A stretch of 64,000 bases of DNA from Sodiomyces alkalinus F11 (Eukaryota > Ascomycota > Sordariomycetes > Glomerellales > Plectosphaerellaceae): NCBI RefSeq assembly GCF_003711515.1, contig NW_021167082.1, forward strand, positions 3,341,691 through 3,405,690, written 5' to 3'. Below are positions 12,170-24,074 of this stretch, one piece after another. Both the position numbers and the translations under genes were made by a program. Below the pieces are notes generated by a model. The model did no database searches. It saw nothing but the letters and a program-made list of their open reading frames with translations, and was not told where the DNA came from. Position 1 is the first letter of the stretch; every line of letters starts with the position of its first letter.

Positions 12170-15100
12170 GGCCTGTTGCCTTAGACTAGTACTCTCCAGA
12201 AGGGTGCCGGTAAGGGTGTATATAGTAGATAGAGTCTTAGTCTCCTCCTCCTTCTCCTCCCAGAAGTTATCTTAGGCGCCGTTATATAAAAACCCGAAAC
12301 GCTACTTCTTTTTACTAGTAGACGAACGAGAAGTCCGTTTAGTACTACCCTATTAAGCAGCCGTAGGGGTATTAGAGCCAGTTTCTTTATGCTAATGTTA
12401 ATTCTTCTTTTTCGTAGGTGGTTTTAAAGGTTTAGACTCCTTAGTCTCTATATCCGGTTTAGGGCCCGTATACAGTTAGGGGACTTAGGGCTTATAGGTG
12501 ACTTAGGGCTTATAGGTAACTTAGGGCTTATTAGGGACTTAGGGCGTATAAGGCGTATCGGGTTATCCCTTAATATCTATATACACGTGTGTATAACCAG
12601 TCTTATCAGGATTAGTGCCATCGGGAAGGGGGATATCTTAAGCTTTTATCTAGGGTAAAGTATCCTAACCACGGTTCGAGTACATAGATCTAAACATAAA
12701 GACCAGGGGTTAATTAGGTGTATTATAATATCTTAGTATTAGGGCAGTATAATATACACGTAGTATAAGAGTAATAGACCTTTTAGGTTAGGATATAGAT
12801 CGAGCTAATAGGGACTAAATAGGTAAGGGAGAGTAAGAAACCCGCTTTATAAACACGGAGGTAACTCGATCGTGTATAACTCCCTTCCCTTTATCCTTAG
12901 CCTTACCCTTAGTGTCCCTATACTATATTTCGATATTATTATTACCTTACTCTGTGCCCTAAAAACGTCGAATAGTATCGCAAGTGATATCGAGATCCAA
13001 AGAGTCTATATTATCCGAGACTATAATACCTTTATGCGTATAGAGCCACCTTAACGCTTACGGGCATTATCTCCTTTATCTATATCATTATCGCGAGTCA
13101 GCTACTAAGCCTGCTTCGAGGATATTAGCTAGTCCAGAAAACGGCTAGCGAGACGACGAGGCTGGTTAGGGTTTTAGTCCTAGCGCTATTGATTATATCG
13201 AGGTAGAGCAGGAGACACCTGGCTATAATCAGGTCGAGGTAGAGTAGGAGACACCTAGCTATAATCAGGTTAAGGTAAAGCAGGAGATACCTAGCTATAA
13301 TTAGGTCGAGGTAGAGTAGGAGACACCTGGCTACTATAATATAATACAATAGAAAAGGTAGCGGTGGATGAATTTTCCTATACCTCCATCGCACCGATAG
13401 GTCTACGCCCGGGGTAATCGATAGATAATCGGTATCCTAGTAGTAGTAGAGGAGGGGTATTATCCTCTAGGCCCTAGGCCTCTCGGATAGTCGCTAGGAT
13501 ATTAGCCAGGCATGTAAGGCGCTTACGCTTTATCGGTTACGACTTAACCTTAAAGATAAAGAGCTCTTTCTCGATAGCAGAAAACCCTAGATAGTAACTA
13601 AGTAACTAGTATAGGTCGAGGATATCCTTATAGATATTTACAGCTCTTAGCCAGTTATTATCTTAATCCTTCTTCGAGCGGTGCTTATTACGCTCTTCTT
13701 TAATAATAATAAGCTCCAGCGTACAAGACATAAGGGTAAGGTAAACGGTTTTTATATAGTAAAACTAAAGGGAGCCAAGATTATTAAGCCGACTTGTAGT
13801 CTATTTAAGGGTATCACCTATATACGCCTAGATTATATACTAGCTCCGGGAGTAAAGGTAGCGAAGCACTTTAGTTCGTATAAATTCCTGTATATGCCGA
13901 ATTAACCGTTACAATATATCGGATAGTAGCCGACCGGACGCTATATAGGTACTAAGCTTATTAACGTTGAATATACACATCCATAGTTAACCCTAGTCAG
14001 GATATCCAATATTAGTCCAGGGAAACTCTTTATAGACTATAATATTATCTTCCGCTAATATAAGCTTATAATATTCTCTAAGGCCCTCTATTATCTTCTT
14101 CTTATACTAACGGTGAATATCGAGTGCGCGGTCTCGAATATTCTTAAATATAGTACTATTAGTCGGTAGCCATAGATAGGCTTACCTAATCTCCTAGCCA
14201 ATAAAGAAGTTCGATATATAGACGAATTAGTTAACCTGTAAGAGATAGTCTAGGCGGCTTTAATAAAAGTCGATAAAACCCCGGGGCACCTTAAAGGTAA
14301 TCCTATTACCTAAACGGATAGGCTTTAGGTGACCTTACTCGTCGATATCTATTACCTTATCTTCGTTAAGAGAGTTATCGATCTTAATGATAGTAAGATA
14401 CTATAGGAGCTTTATATAAGACGGGGGGTTATTCTCGGTAAGGTCTTAGAGGTTACGACGCGTTAGCTAGCGAAAGTGATTAGGCAGAAGAGCCTTAAGA
14501 GATCTAGTTAAGGGCGGCTGTGCTACCTGTATATATGCTACAGTCTGTGTATAGGGTCGAGGAGCAACAGAACCAGTAATAGTAGGCTATATAGGGCGAG
14601 TAACGGCGGAAGTAATAGGAATAGTAGTGCGATAAATAGGCGAATCTGCTACCGTAAACAGGTCCGGATAATCTAAAGCTAATACACGTCTCTTTTTCGT
14701 AGATCCGATTTTAGTCCCCGACTCTATATCCGAGAGGGGTTTATTAATATCTTCCGGATTATCTCGGTTAATCTAAGTTTCGTGTATTAAAGAATCGGGC
14801 TAATATAGGAGGTCCGGATTAATAGGCGGCTATATAATAGATGCCGGATAGGGTTAAGAGTAAGAGTAAGACTAAGACTAAGGTATAAAAGGGTGGATAG
14901 TAGACTAATACTGAGCAGGAGGACTAGAAAAAGTAGGATAACTAGTATAACTAGGACTAACTTAGCTAGGGGGACTAGTATAGCTAGGAGGTCTAATAGG
15001 ATATCCAGGAGGTTTAGCAGGATAGCCAGGGCGAGGAGAACTAATATAGCCATAGCTAAAAGGACTATAGGTCTAACCACTAGGAGGATACGGCGGAATA

Positions 15101-15560
15101 TACTAAGAATGATAATAATATATATAACCTTAAGGCAGAGAGGCGCTGGTTAAGTAAGCGATAGGCGTTGTAGGGGTAGGGGTAGGAGCTTTAAATAGCT
15201 CGCCTCGGATTATTTATTTATGGCCTAAGGCGAAATAGTGTAGCTATTCGGTTAGGTATTAGTATACGAACTTAATAATCATGGAATTCTAAGAACTAAC
15301 CTAAGCCTTAGGAGTTATATAACCGGTTTAAGGGCTTAGACTATACTGCTAGTATATAGGTATAGAAGTAGCGGTGGCTTTATATTAATAGGGAGTTAGA
15401 TTTAGGTCCTGGATAGATAAGCGAGAGGTAAGCGGTCGAGGCTAGCCTGATTCTAAGCTTAATATATTAGCACGTAGCTATTAATTATACTTAGGAAGTA
15501 TAGGGTTCACGAACCTATTAGCGGCGTATTCTTAGGGGCTTAGTCGCCTTTAGAGATGGT
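12170..15560 (-). pseudogene. Long RIP-degraded ORF of unknown family, Pro-rich with tandem repeats
   Basis: One minus-strand frame can be followed for about 1,100 codons interrupted almost only by TAG/TAA. Reading from 15.56 kb: a segment with FVYQYL and YFALGHK; a Pro/Tyr/Ser-rich region (PGYPAKPPGYPIRPPSY near 15.0 kb); a conserved-looking globular region at about 14.5-14.0 kb (SLKALLPNHFR, FKVPRGFIDFYQSRLDYL, IGQEIRQAYLWLP); a second helical region (about 13.95-13.7 kb); then four 12-residue Pro-rich repeats (YSQVSPTLPRPD) and a basic tail with PKSPISPK repeats. I do not recognise the family. Its RIP damage means it was once multicopy, so a transposon-encoded or duplicated gene is likely. 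The relation to the neighbouring transposase is unknown. Confidence 0.6.
13195..13340. repeat. 36-bp tandem repeat, four copies
   Basis: The unit runs from one aggtagag to the next at 13,201, 13,237, 13,273 (aggtaaag) and 13,309, a constant 36-bp period with a few transitions between copies. It lies in the unknown minus-strand ORF and encodes a 12-residue Pro-rich unit there. Units abut without spacers. Confidence 0.95.
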
Positions 15561-16139
15561 AAAGCCTCCTCGGACTTAATTCTTCTTATTCCGACGTATT
15601 ATAGGGTATAGAAAATCGGATTCGGATAGATAAGGCTAGGGAAACTAATAGCGTATGTTATCACTAAATGGTAGCTTAATGGATAGAATAAGAAGTGAGC
15701 TTTAGATACTGGCTAAGGCCCTGAGGGGTCTAGAGATATATTAGGAATTTAGGATATAAGGTAGGTAGGAAGTTAAGGTAAGTTCCGTTTATGTATAGGT
15801 GGCTATACGAGCTAAGATCTTACTAGTGGTTAATATAAAAGAAATCTTAGGCCGCGTAATAAAGAAATCGTTCGGCAGGTACGCGTTAATATTAATTAAG
15901 TGATTAAGGTGTGGTGTTAACTTAAGTCGTTGACCGTGTTCGTTAAGAGTAATAGTGAATTAGTGATACTGTCTTAGAAAATAAGGACACTATGCGATAC
16001 TATTTAGTTTAGTAGAAACCTATAGTGTAAATAAAAATAGACCCGAACCTAGTATACTATACTAGGTATCGTTAAAGGGAGGAAGGCGTAAGTAGATACC
16101 TTATATTATATATAGGCTCCTTCCTTTAGGTGCCGCTTA
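15561..16139. other. RIPped intergenic spacer
   Basis: No domain seen on either strand. It holds a short palindromic stretch near 16,048-16,066 (cctagtat/atactagg). It could contain the 5' flank of the minus-strand unknown ORF and the 5' terminal part of the plus-strand transposon, but no terminal inverted repeat was found. Confidence 0.4.
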
Positions 16140-16206
16140 CCTGCCTACCTACCTACCTGCCTACCCACATACGTACCTTCCTTACCTACCTAGGTAGGTG
16201 CCTACC
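16140..16206. repeat. Imperfect (CTAC)n tetranucleotide array with palindrome
   Basis: A run of ctac/ctgc/ttac tetranucleotides ends in the perfect 16-bp palindrome acctacctaggtaggt at 16,184-16,199. This is a microsatellite upstream of the transposase relic. No regulatory role can be shown. Confidence 0.85.
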
Positions 16207-16716
16207 TATATAGATTAACTAATATAGTCCTCTTTTTCCGTTAACGCCTAACCTTTTCTCTCTTCTTCTATTCGAACTCTTCTACTTTAACCTTCTTCAC
16301 TCTAATCGTTAGTATATATATATAAGTAACCTCCCGCTTATGCTTCTTAGCTCGTGTACTAACCTTTACGTATATATAATCAATAGCTAACGACCTAGCT
16401 ATATCGAGCGACGATTAGGGAAACTTTAGGCTGCCTCGGCGGCCTTGTAGTAGTCGGATCTAAATAGCTGCTATATAATTAGTTGTGGACTAGTAGACTA
16501 CTTAACGCTAGTCTTAATAGGATAACGAATTTAACGATAACCACGGCGACTATCCCGATCTAGATAATAGCTTTATGTATATGGATTTCGGTTATATACA
16601 CGATGTTGATGCCCCTTAAGTAAGCGGCAGTGATATATCTATATAGGAAGTCTTAGGGACCTAGAGACTGGTAAAGGGTCTAGGAGCTAATAGTGATCGC
16701 TATAACGACGATAAAG

Positions 16717-16764
16717 GTAAGTATTTGTTAAATGTATATATAGTGATAAAATATACTAACCTAG
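16717..16764 (+). other. Spliceosomal intron 1 of the transposase relic (48 bp)
   Basis: The donor is GTAAGT, the lariat site ACTAAC lies 5 nt before the end, and the acceptor is CTAG. Removing it keeps one frame across the junction (NDDK to VI). Length and signals are typical of ascomycete introns. Confidence 0.8.
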
Positions 16765-17178
16765 TTATATAAAGTATTATCGACCTTACTAGTAATACTC
16801 TATTCCTTAGATCCGCCGGGTACGACCGTACTGTTCTGCTAGCAGGCTTTAATATAAGAGATATAAGCGCTACCTTAGACTATAACGAAGTCGCCGATTA
16901 AGAACCGACGGAGGTCCCTTTTTTAGAGGGTAACGACGAAGAGAGTGTGTATTCAGAAATCCACGTTCTCGGGCCCCGCCGCGTAAGTCCCGGGACTTTA
17001 TATAACCCCTCTCAACTAGCTATATATTAGGCCAATAAACTAATAACTATATCTGCTTTTAAAATAACTCTCGGCTTATTCGCACACTTAATAGGCCTTA
17101 AACGAACTGAGTATACGGCACTCCGTGAGATTATATTACTGCTGCGTTGTAAACACTATAAAGAAGGTGCTCCTTAAG

Positions 17179-17248
17179 GTATGTATAGCGTGCTGCGTGC
17201 TTCCTAACGCACTATATAGATACTTAAACTAACGCACGGGTGCTTAAG
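17179..17248 (+). other. Spliceosomal intron 2 of the transposase relic (70 bp)
   Basis: The donor is GTATGT and a branch sequence AACTAAC lies about 18 nt before an AAG acceptor. Splicing joins the frame ending in HYKEGAP to the frame containing RRLPLLNI. The acceptor is less typical than the others. Confidence 0.65.
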
Positions 17249-19046
17249 ATCGTTATCGGGATATAGTGATCTACGATATTACTCGGTTGCCTAATTAGTT
17301 AGCCTCGCTAAAGGACCGTGTATTAAGACGCCTTCCCCTGCTTAATATACGTATAGCGAATATTATATTACGACTAGAGACACTCCCTATAGCTCGGACC
17401 GCCGATAAAATCATAGATACTTCTATGTCTGCAGTATTAACCCCTGCCCTATCCGTAGCCCTCTAGTCGATCGATCCCACGAGTCTTTTCCGGGCATTTA
17501 TACTATTAGAAATCGGCACCGAGAAGCTTTATCAAGGCCTCGGTTATTTCGTGGACTCGTCTATTAATATATGGGAAAGTATAGCCTAGCTATTATCAGT
17601 CCGAATAACCGGGGGCTAATTTATATATATCTAGTTATCCGACCCTTCCGTAGATAACTCTAAAGATTCCGATTATTTCATTAATAGCTCTATTATCTTT
17701 CTATCCGACTTTATAGTCTACTCCTATACAGATAAAGACTATCTATGTCAGTTAGCTAACTTCGAACGCTATAACCTTATATATATCGGTTACATTATCG
17801 CTATAGGCAGGGATTTCCGCAGTAAAATATATTATTACACACACAGCGCTAGAGATATTACGTTACTAATCCATAAGGCAGTTCGCCCCTATTAACTATC
17901 GGCCTTACTGCCAAAGAATCCTATCTCGCCGTAAGTGTAGATCCTAGACCGCTACAAAGACGAATTAATCCTAATCGATACTAACGTCTTTGTTCTAGAG
18001 CACTATATTATTAATATTATCCCGAGTTCGTCTATTTTACTCGATCGTATATAGGGGGAGACTCATGATAATCCTACTCCACGGAATAAAGTCCGTACCT
18101 ACCTCCGACTCAGGACTCTAGGTATACCGGTTAGCAGGCCACCTAAGATCTACCGTAAATACCTATAGACACTAGTTACTAAGTCTATTCCTAGTCCTGA
18201 TAGTCTATTTATACGGCGAAAAGCTATTAGTATCGGTGGGAATAAGACTTAGATAATTATACCGCTCTATGATACGGCTCTAATTGGGGCTAAGCTCGAG
18301 CTAAAGATATATAGCCGCCGTATATTTAAAGAAGAATAGGACTAAGCTAGGCCTAATGCACGACCTGTCTTATTATACTCTATAATAATATTCCTTGATA
18401 GATTTAGACTATACCAAAACGCCACGCGATCCCTTATCGATTAGTACGTTATACCTATAGGCCTGCCTCTAAGTGATTATAAGAGTCCGTCGAATATTTT
18501 CCCACTCACCTTATTACTACACGGATCTAATTTTAACGATATTATTCGGGCGATAGGAACTATAGGCGACCTCGATAAGGGAGTGTATATAGACCTCGAT
18601 AGCCGGCCTAATATTATCCTCTATATACTAGTCCTTGTATACCTAGGTAATATACCCTAGTAGGCCGATAATTATAGCTTTAAGGGCCCCCGAGGTAATA
18701 AATTCTATCGGTTCTGTTTTATTAGAGAGTAAGCTATTAAAGCTAAAGATAACAGGACGATTAATATACTTAACTTTAATTTTATCACCCACGGCCGGTA
18801 TCACCACTAGTCCCTACGAATACGTTGGTATATAGACTCTCTTATTATATAAAAGGATCGTGCCGGGTACGGAACATAATAGGGCATAAAGGAATGTCCT
18901 GCTCTAGTAGATATATCGCTAGCCCTCGACCTTATCTTATCCCGTCCTACTAATATGGCCTATTCCGAGTTCAATAGGTTAACTAACCTGATATATAGTC
19001 TGCTACTAGATATACTAATCACGGTAGCCAAAGGCGAATATACTAG

Positions 19047-19105
19047 GTAAGTCTTCGATATACCTAGGCACACTTAGGTATCTTTCTAACCCGTTACTAC
19101 TCTAG
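19047..19105 (+). other. Spliceosomal intron 3 of the transposase relic (59 bp)
   Basis: GTAAGT donor, CTAAC branch site and CTAG acceptor. Splicing joins GEYTR to TLRY and continues into PSPPG-stop-GRL and the LQSPIYYLESYTL block, which is the order expected of the family. Confidence 0.8.
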
Positions 19106-20935
19106 GACACTTCGTTACTAGCCTTCCCCGCCCGGGTAGGGTCGACTATAGTCGCCTATATACTACCTCGAGAGTTACACACTTACCGAGTATACTTAAT
19201 AGTCCGTTATCGTTCCTCCGTTACTACGGTCGTGGCTGCGAAAGTATTATACTAGCCTATACTTCTTCCACGAGGTCTAATAGTATCTTAGTATCCGCGT
19301 TATACCTCGTAGGCGAGGTCGAGGTCGAGGTCGACTAGACTAAAACTAATATAAATAGGAGGATAATAGTAATCTAGACTTATAACGTGCTCTCGACTCT
19401 ATCGTATTATCCTTCGCTAAAGTCGCTAAGAGTAATAGCGTGCTAATAGGGCTATAGATTTCCCCTATAGATCGTGCTAACCTGTAATATATTATTATCG
19501 ACGCCCGTTAACGATTTCGGATACTTTATTCGCTTATATCGAATTCTATAAGTTATAACCCTAGGAGCGGGAATAGGCCTTGTTATTTAATATAAACTAG
19601 CGGTCGGGTTCGTGGCGATAGTATATCCCTACGATTAAGATCTCGTTTCACTTTATCGGGCGGGGTAGGACTTAATAACGATAATATAGAAGACTCTATA
19701 TCGGATACCGGAGATTAATTGCCCCCGATCAACCCCCCTAACGATTTCTATATAAACGCATGTACTTAGTAATTCCTCAACGATAGATCAAGACCTAATA
19801 TCTATATAGGAGTCTATTATAAGTAGATAGCGAAGGAATATACTCTGCCGGTTACTATAAACGGGCTCCTCGGCGAGTACCTGTATAGGTCAGTATTCTA
19901 ACTAAGGCGTACTATATACATAATATTATAAAGCGCCGCGGAGTTCCCTAATCGGGTCTAGTTATATTAGTCTCCACTCTCTACGGGACTCTTCTAGTAT
20001 TAGTATATCTTTTCCTAGACCCTGGTTACTAGTCCCTAGTTCCTAAGGTCGCACGCGGTTTACAATAATCGATAAGGCTAACCGCTATATATACTGCTAT
20101 TATAAGACCTTTTAGAAACGCGTGTACGAGATAAACTTCTCGAATATCGAGAAGCTTCTTCTAGGGAACTATACGTATAGATAACCACGAGCCTAATTAT
20201 ATAGGACAGCTTCTTTTTCGATAACCCTAAGCTTATATCTATATTAAAGAAAATATATCGCGATTACCTAACCGTGTTTAACGCGTTTATCGGCCCTCGG
20301 GATCGTAAAGCGGCCCTATAGGACGACTAGAATAATAAGATAGATATCTTAATCCGTATCTAAGGCGCCGATAGTTATCGACGTATTACGGTCGCTGGCA
20401 GGATTAGTCGAAGTGCCCTCGCGAATCTTATATATCCTGTTAACGATAATAGATCCCTACCGTTATAATATAATAATATATTATACACCTTCCGAAACTA
20501 TGTCTAATAGGTATATCGAATACATTATAATAAACCGCCGATACTTTACTTTAGCACGAAGCCTATCTATTAGTATAATAAAGTCTTATCTATAGATACG
20601 TAAGTCTCCAACTTAATTCCTTTAGTATATGAGTGCTCTATACCCGCCGTCTTTAATATGTGCTCCGATCGGAATAAATCTACGCGTTAGAATCGCGCCA
20701 CCCCGAGTCTTCTTCGTTATACCTAAATCTTCTTCATTATACCTAAGTCTTATCGTCACGAATCATAGTATTCTTTAATCTCGACGACCTATCCTCGACT
20801 TTATAACCCCGTATACGGGCAGCATAGTATATAAAGGAATAACAGTGCCTCGAAATAAACCTTAGGAGATACTAGATAGCACCGAGTTATATCAGATAGC
20901 ACCGAGTTTCTATATATATTAAGTCCTTATATTTT

Positions 20936-20962
20936 ATATTTATATATATATATATATATATA
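20936..20962. repeat. (TA)n microsatellite
   Basis: Perfect TA dinucleotide run in the 3' part of the transposase relic. It may be a product of RIP plus slippage. Confidence 0.9.
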
Positions 20963-21359
20963 CGGAGAGCTACCTAACGTCTATGTATATCTACAGGGTT
21001 AACCAATACTATATATTTAAGCCCGGCCACTATATTAAGCTCGCGTACGGCTCCTAATAGGAAGAGATATTCGCTCGGATCGATTATATATTCCTATATA
21101 AGTTATAGTCGGACTTATTTATTTTCCTAGTCCTTACTACTATTAGTATTAGGATTAAACGCGACGAAGTTCTCGACCTTCCGATTATCGAACACGAGAC
21201 CTCCTATAGAATCGTCGGCATTAACAGGATTTAACCCTTTAAGCTCTATATCGCCCCGGTGGATATAACGAATAAAGTCTGGGTTAATTAGGAAGTCGAG
21301 TAGTGTTAATTTAGAGTTAAGATCTATACTCGCGTTAAGTGCGTCTAGTGCGTGATTTA

Positions 21360-21679
21360 ATTAAATAAATCTAATACGTGGTATATCTATGTATATGTAG
21401 TCTGCTATCGTGCTATGTATCTTCCCTTGGGTATATACCTTAGGTATCTACATAGTATACTACCAACGGGTACATCCTTAATTCTATGCATATCATTAAT
21501 TAGATACTTTAGGGCGCTATTTTACTAGCGCTATACTCCAGCGCATAATTATATCTTCTACAGACATAATTTATCTTAGAGATATAATTTTAATTATATT
21601 GCAATAATATTCACCGAAAAAATTGGTATTCTCTTTAAAATCATGTTATATATTAACATAGGAATCTAGGCCCGGGTAC
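21360..21679. other. Weakly mutated AT-rich spacer upstream of Copia-B
   Basis: It retains CA/TG (for example gcatatcatt and cagacataat), and no ORF or known repeat was recognised. It lies between the transposase C-terminus and the truncated 5' LTR of Copia-B, so it may include the 3' terminal region of the transposase element. Confidence 0.5.
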
Positions 21680-21812
21680 CCATAGTACTGGAGTCTTTAC
21701 CCCCTAAATTAAGGGTATAAAACACTTATATAGATATAACTTAATATAATATATATATATATGATTTCTCCTCAACTTAGTTAATTATATAAGTGCTATT
21801 TAACGTGTGATA
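21680..21812 (+). repeat. Truncated 5' LTR (LTR-A) of Copia-B
   Basis: Matches the 3' half of the LTRs ending at 46,300 and 60,362 (agtctttac..., acttatatagatataactta, aagtgctatttaacgtg). It ends gtgata just before gttataagcccgg, the same junction as in Copia-C. The first ~140 bp of the LTR are missing. Confidence 0.85.
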
Positions 21813-22009
21813 GTTATAAGCCCGGTGTATAATGCCTAAACGATAGATATTAATACGGCTACCCCTATTCTACTATAAAAGTAATTATATTTATATAAGC
21901 ACTCTTAAATAACTATTATTAACCTAATTAGAGTAATTAAGCGATTAATTAACCTACTGACCTATATATTAATTAATTAATTGATTAATCGATAAGTAAG
22001 TAAAGGTAT

Positions 22010-23540
22010 TTTCTAACGTATCTAACGTCGAATAAAAGGTAGCCACTACCCTTATTAACTAAAGGAATTAGGCGATGTAGGAGCACGCTATATATGCTAA
22101 ATCTGCCTCTTACTAGAATAACTACCTTAATCTAAAGCTAAGCGACAAGGAGGCCGACGCTTACCTACTCCTTAAGCCTATACTACCTAACGCTTATAAG
22201 TATAAAGCCCTTATCATAGACCTAGACGCGGAGGAGGCCACGGCTATAGCCACCACGTCTTCCACCGTTTCGCTAGAGGGCGACGAAGCCACCGATACTA
22301 TAAACGCCGTAACGGCCACGGCCGCTATTACCACGGCGGCCGGTATAAAGAAGACGGCCGCCGGCCGTAAGGCTACGGCCGTAACGAAAGAACCACCGAT
22401 AAGGACGCCTATATCTATTAACGACCTCTTTAAAAAAAGGCCTACGCGCTACTTATAAGATCGCCGCGTATACCGCGAGGAAAAGGCAGACTATAAACCG
22501 TAGTAGAAGGAGTTTAAAAAAGTACGCTCGTATATCGAAGGGACTATTTATACCATGTTATATAACCTCTTTACCTAGCTATAGGATATTACCGTAAATA
22601 ATCTATAAGGCTGGATTACTCTCCTTTACGCGTATATAGGACTAACCCCTATAGACCTCCGGAAGGAAGCTCTAATTCTATATCGATAATACACTATACC
22701 TATAAAGGCTATACCTAGGGATATAGACGGGTAGCTTAGAAGCGAGAAAATAGCGATAATATACTATAAATATATAGCCGTTTTAGAGCTATTAAGCACG
22801 GACTATTAGGCGGAAGACGCGTTAAAAGCTATTAGACTTATCGCCTAGGAATAGAGTAATAATTACCTAGTAAATAACTACGATAAGATTACGGAAAACA
22901 AGCTAATACTTAACGACTTTGTAAAAGATCTAAGGGCGCTTCTTAGTAATATAAAGAGCCTATAATCCGCTATAGTAAAGCCTAGAGCTAGGAGAGGCAC
23001 CTTTAATACCCTTAGAACCTCCTCGATACTAAGGGCTCTACTACTACTAGTAATAAAGATAATAAAAAGCGTCCTCGTAGTGATATATCCGTAAAGGCTA
23101 TCCCTCCTGTAATAAGGAGGCCCTACAAGATATATACGAATACCTATACTGCCGCCGCCTTTTAATATATAAGGCTAGATCTAGATATACGCCCTTATAG
23201 CTAGCGTGGCCGTAAAGATATTACGAAAGTTATAGGAAAGAAGATACGTAACTATAGTTTCAAAAGCCGCGTGGATACCGCGATATAGAAGAGGCGGGAA
23301 GCCTTAGGGGCTACTACCGCTAATAAGATAGAGGAAGTCTAGCAAGATTAATTCTATAATACTACGCTTATTATAATTATAGCTTTAAAAGACTTATCCG
23401 TTACCGCGATAGGGTAACTAGGTATCCACCCGACCTAAGAAGGGGAGGTAGCGCGCCCTTATACGACGATACTATTAAGATTATAATAGGAAGCGTTACT
23501 CTTTATTAACTAAACTAAAGCACTACTATAATATGGAATC
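22010..23540 (+). pseudogene. Copia-B gag relic
   Basis: The plus-strand frame reads NYLNLKLSDKEADAYLLLKP, an acidic stretch DLDAEEATAIATTSSTV, an Ala/Thr-rich low-complexity region, then helical gag-like sequence (SDLRAL-type C-terminus) and a basic region (about 23.05-23.3 kb) where a zinc knuckle may have been. The same protein recurs at 60.54-61.44 kb in Copia-C, which shows that the element is repetitive. Stops are mostly TAG/TAA. The gag assignment follows from position between LTR and protease. Confidence 0.75.
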
Positions 23541-24074
23541 CTAGACTTAGGATCGTTAATCTATGTCTTTAATAATTAAGGCTATTTTTGTCGCACGTCA
23601 AATAGACACTTGAATGATCAACTTAGTAGAGCAGAAATCTCGTGTGTGTGTATTATTAAGTTATATCTGGGAGAGTCTCTTATACCCTTAATTTGGGTGG
23701 TGAAGACTCTGTTATAGGTACTAAGTCATTTAGATCCTATCCGGTCTTTTCCGGTATCCGCCCCTGTTCTATCCGAAGCCCTTAGTTATAGCGTAGATCC
23801 CCCCTGGATCCCCTATGGACCACGTCGTGGTCCGTGTACATATGCGACAATTTTACGGCTATTAGACTACCCACTAATACTTTATCTTTATCCCTTTAGG
23901 TAGGTACCCATAAAGCTTCTATCCTCGGATACAGAGACGTTAAGCTACGTATATAATTCTTATCGGGTATAAAAAGGCTATTATGCCTGTATAATATTAT
24001 ATACTATAAGGAGTTTATTATTAATATTGTCTTAGAATACTAGCTACGCCTATAAGGCTACCGCTAGAATACCG
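23541..24074 (+). pseudogene. Copia-B protease relic, interrupted by a solo LTR
   Basis: The plus strand reads ILDLGSLIYVFNN at about 23,538-23,576, which resembles the Copia protease core ILDSGASxHVFN with the catalytic DSG decayed to DLG. The frame is broken by the reversed solo LTR at 23,589-23,849 and resumes after the duplicated atttt, ending in NTVNDT where the LINE inserted. Confidence 0.7.
23589..23849 (-). repeat. Solo LTR-A inserted in reverse orientation, 5-bp TSD
   Basis: Begins TGTCGCA and ends TGCGACA, with perfect 5-bp duplications atttt at 23,584-23,588 and 23,850-23,854. It is the reverse complement of the Copia-family LTR found at 46,027 and 60,087. It retains many CA and TG dinucleotides, so it is much less RIPped than the element it landed in. 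It gives the best view of the original LTR ends (261 bp). Confidence 0.92.

Larger units (their letters stand above)
16390..21330 (+). pseudogene. Spliced relic of a large fungal transposase-domain protein (KDZ/Plavaka-like)
   Basis: After removing three introns the plus strand gives a protein matching, from memory, a family of long transposase-like proteins common as multicopy ascomycete genes. Recognisable blocks in order: ITISAFKITLGLFAHLIGL (near 17.05 kb); RRLPLLNIRIANI (17.3 kb); FRLYRNATRSLI with one stop (about 18.4 kb); LLLHGSNFND and YLGNIPQQADN-like segments (18.5-18.7 kb); GRYHHQSLRIR with one stop (18.8 kb); SLALDLILSRPTNMAYSEF (18.9-19.0 kb); LQSPIYYLESYTLTE (19.15 kb); SFAKVAKSNSVLIG (19.4 kb); RPNIYIGVYY (19.8 kb); and a C-terminal segment with FARIDYIF and KLYIAPVD (21.1-21.3 kb). 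Stops are RIP-type. The N-terminal start and zinc-finger part were not resolved. Superfamily placement is tentative; family resemblance is firm. Confidence 0.7.

Noticed and set aside
13195..13340. Possible CRISPR-like array (36-bp repeats)
   Set aside because: Units abut with no spacers, and the context is a fungal coding relic; it is a coding minisatellite.
13125..13394. 89-codon minus-strand ORF with Leu-rich repeats resembling membrane segments
   Set aside because: It reads the 36-bp tandem repeat in a different frame from the long Pro-rich ORF; the hydrophobic look is a frame artefact.
13681..13905. 74-codon plus-strand ORF
   Set aside because: Antisense shadow of the long minus-strand unknown ORF, which spans the same region in one frame.
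14787..15153. Two overlapping small ORFs on opposite strands
   Set aside because: Both are alternative frames over the Pro-rich part of the unknown ORF; their low-complexity residues follow from its repeats.
12170..15560. Idea that this is a Starship captain (tyrosine recombinase)
   Set aside because: No recognisable R...H-x-x-R...Y recombinase motif, and no flanking signature; the family remains unknown.
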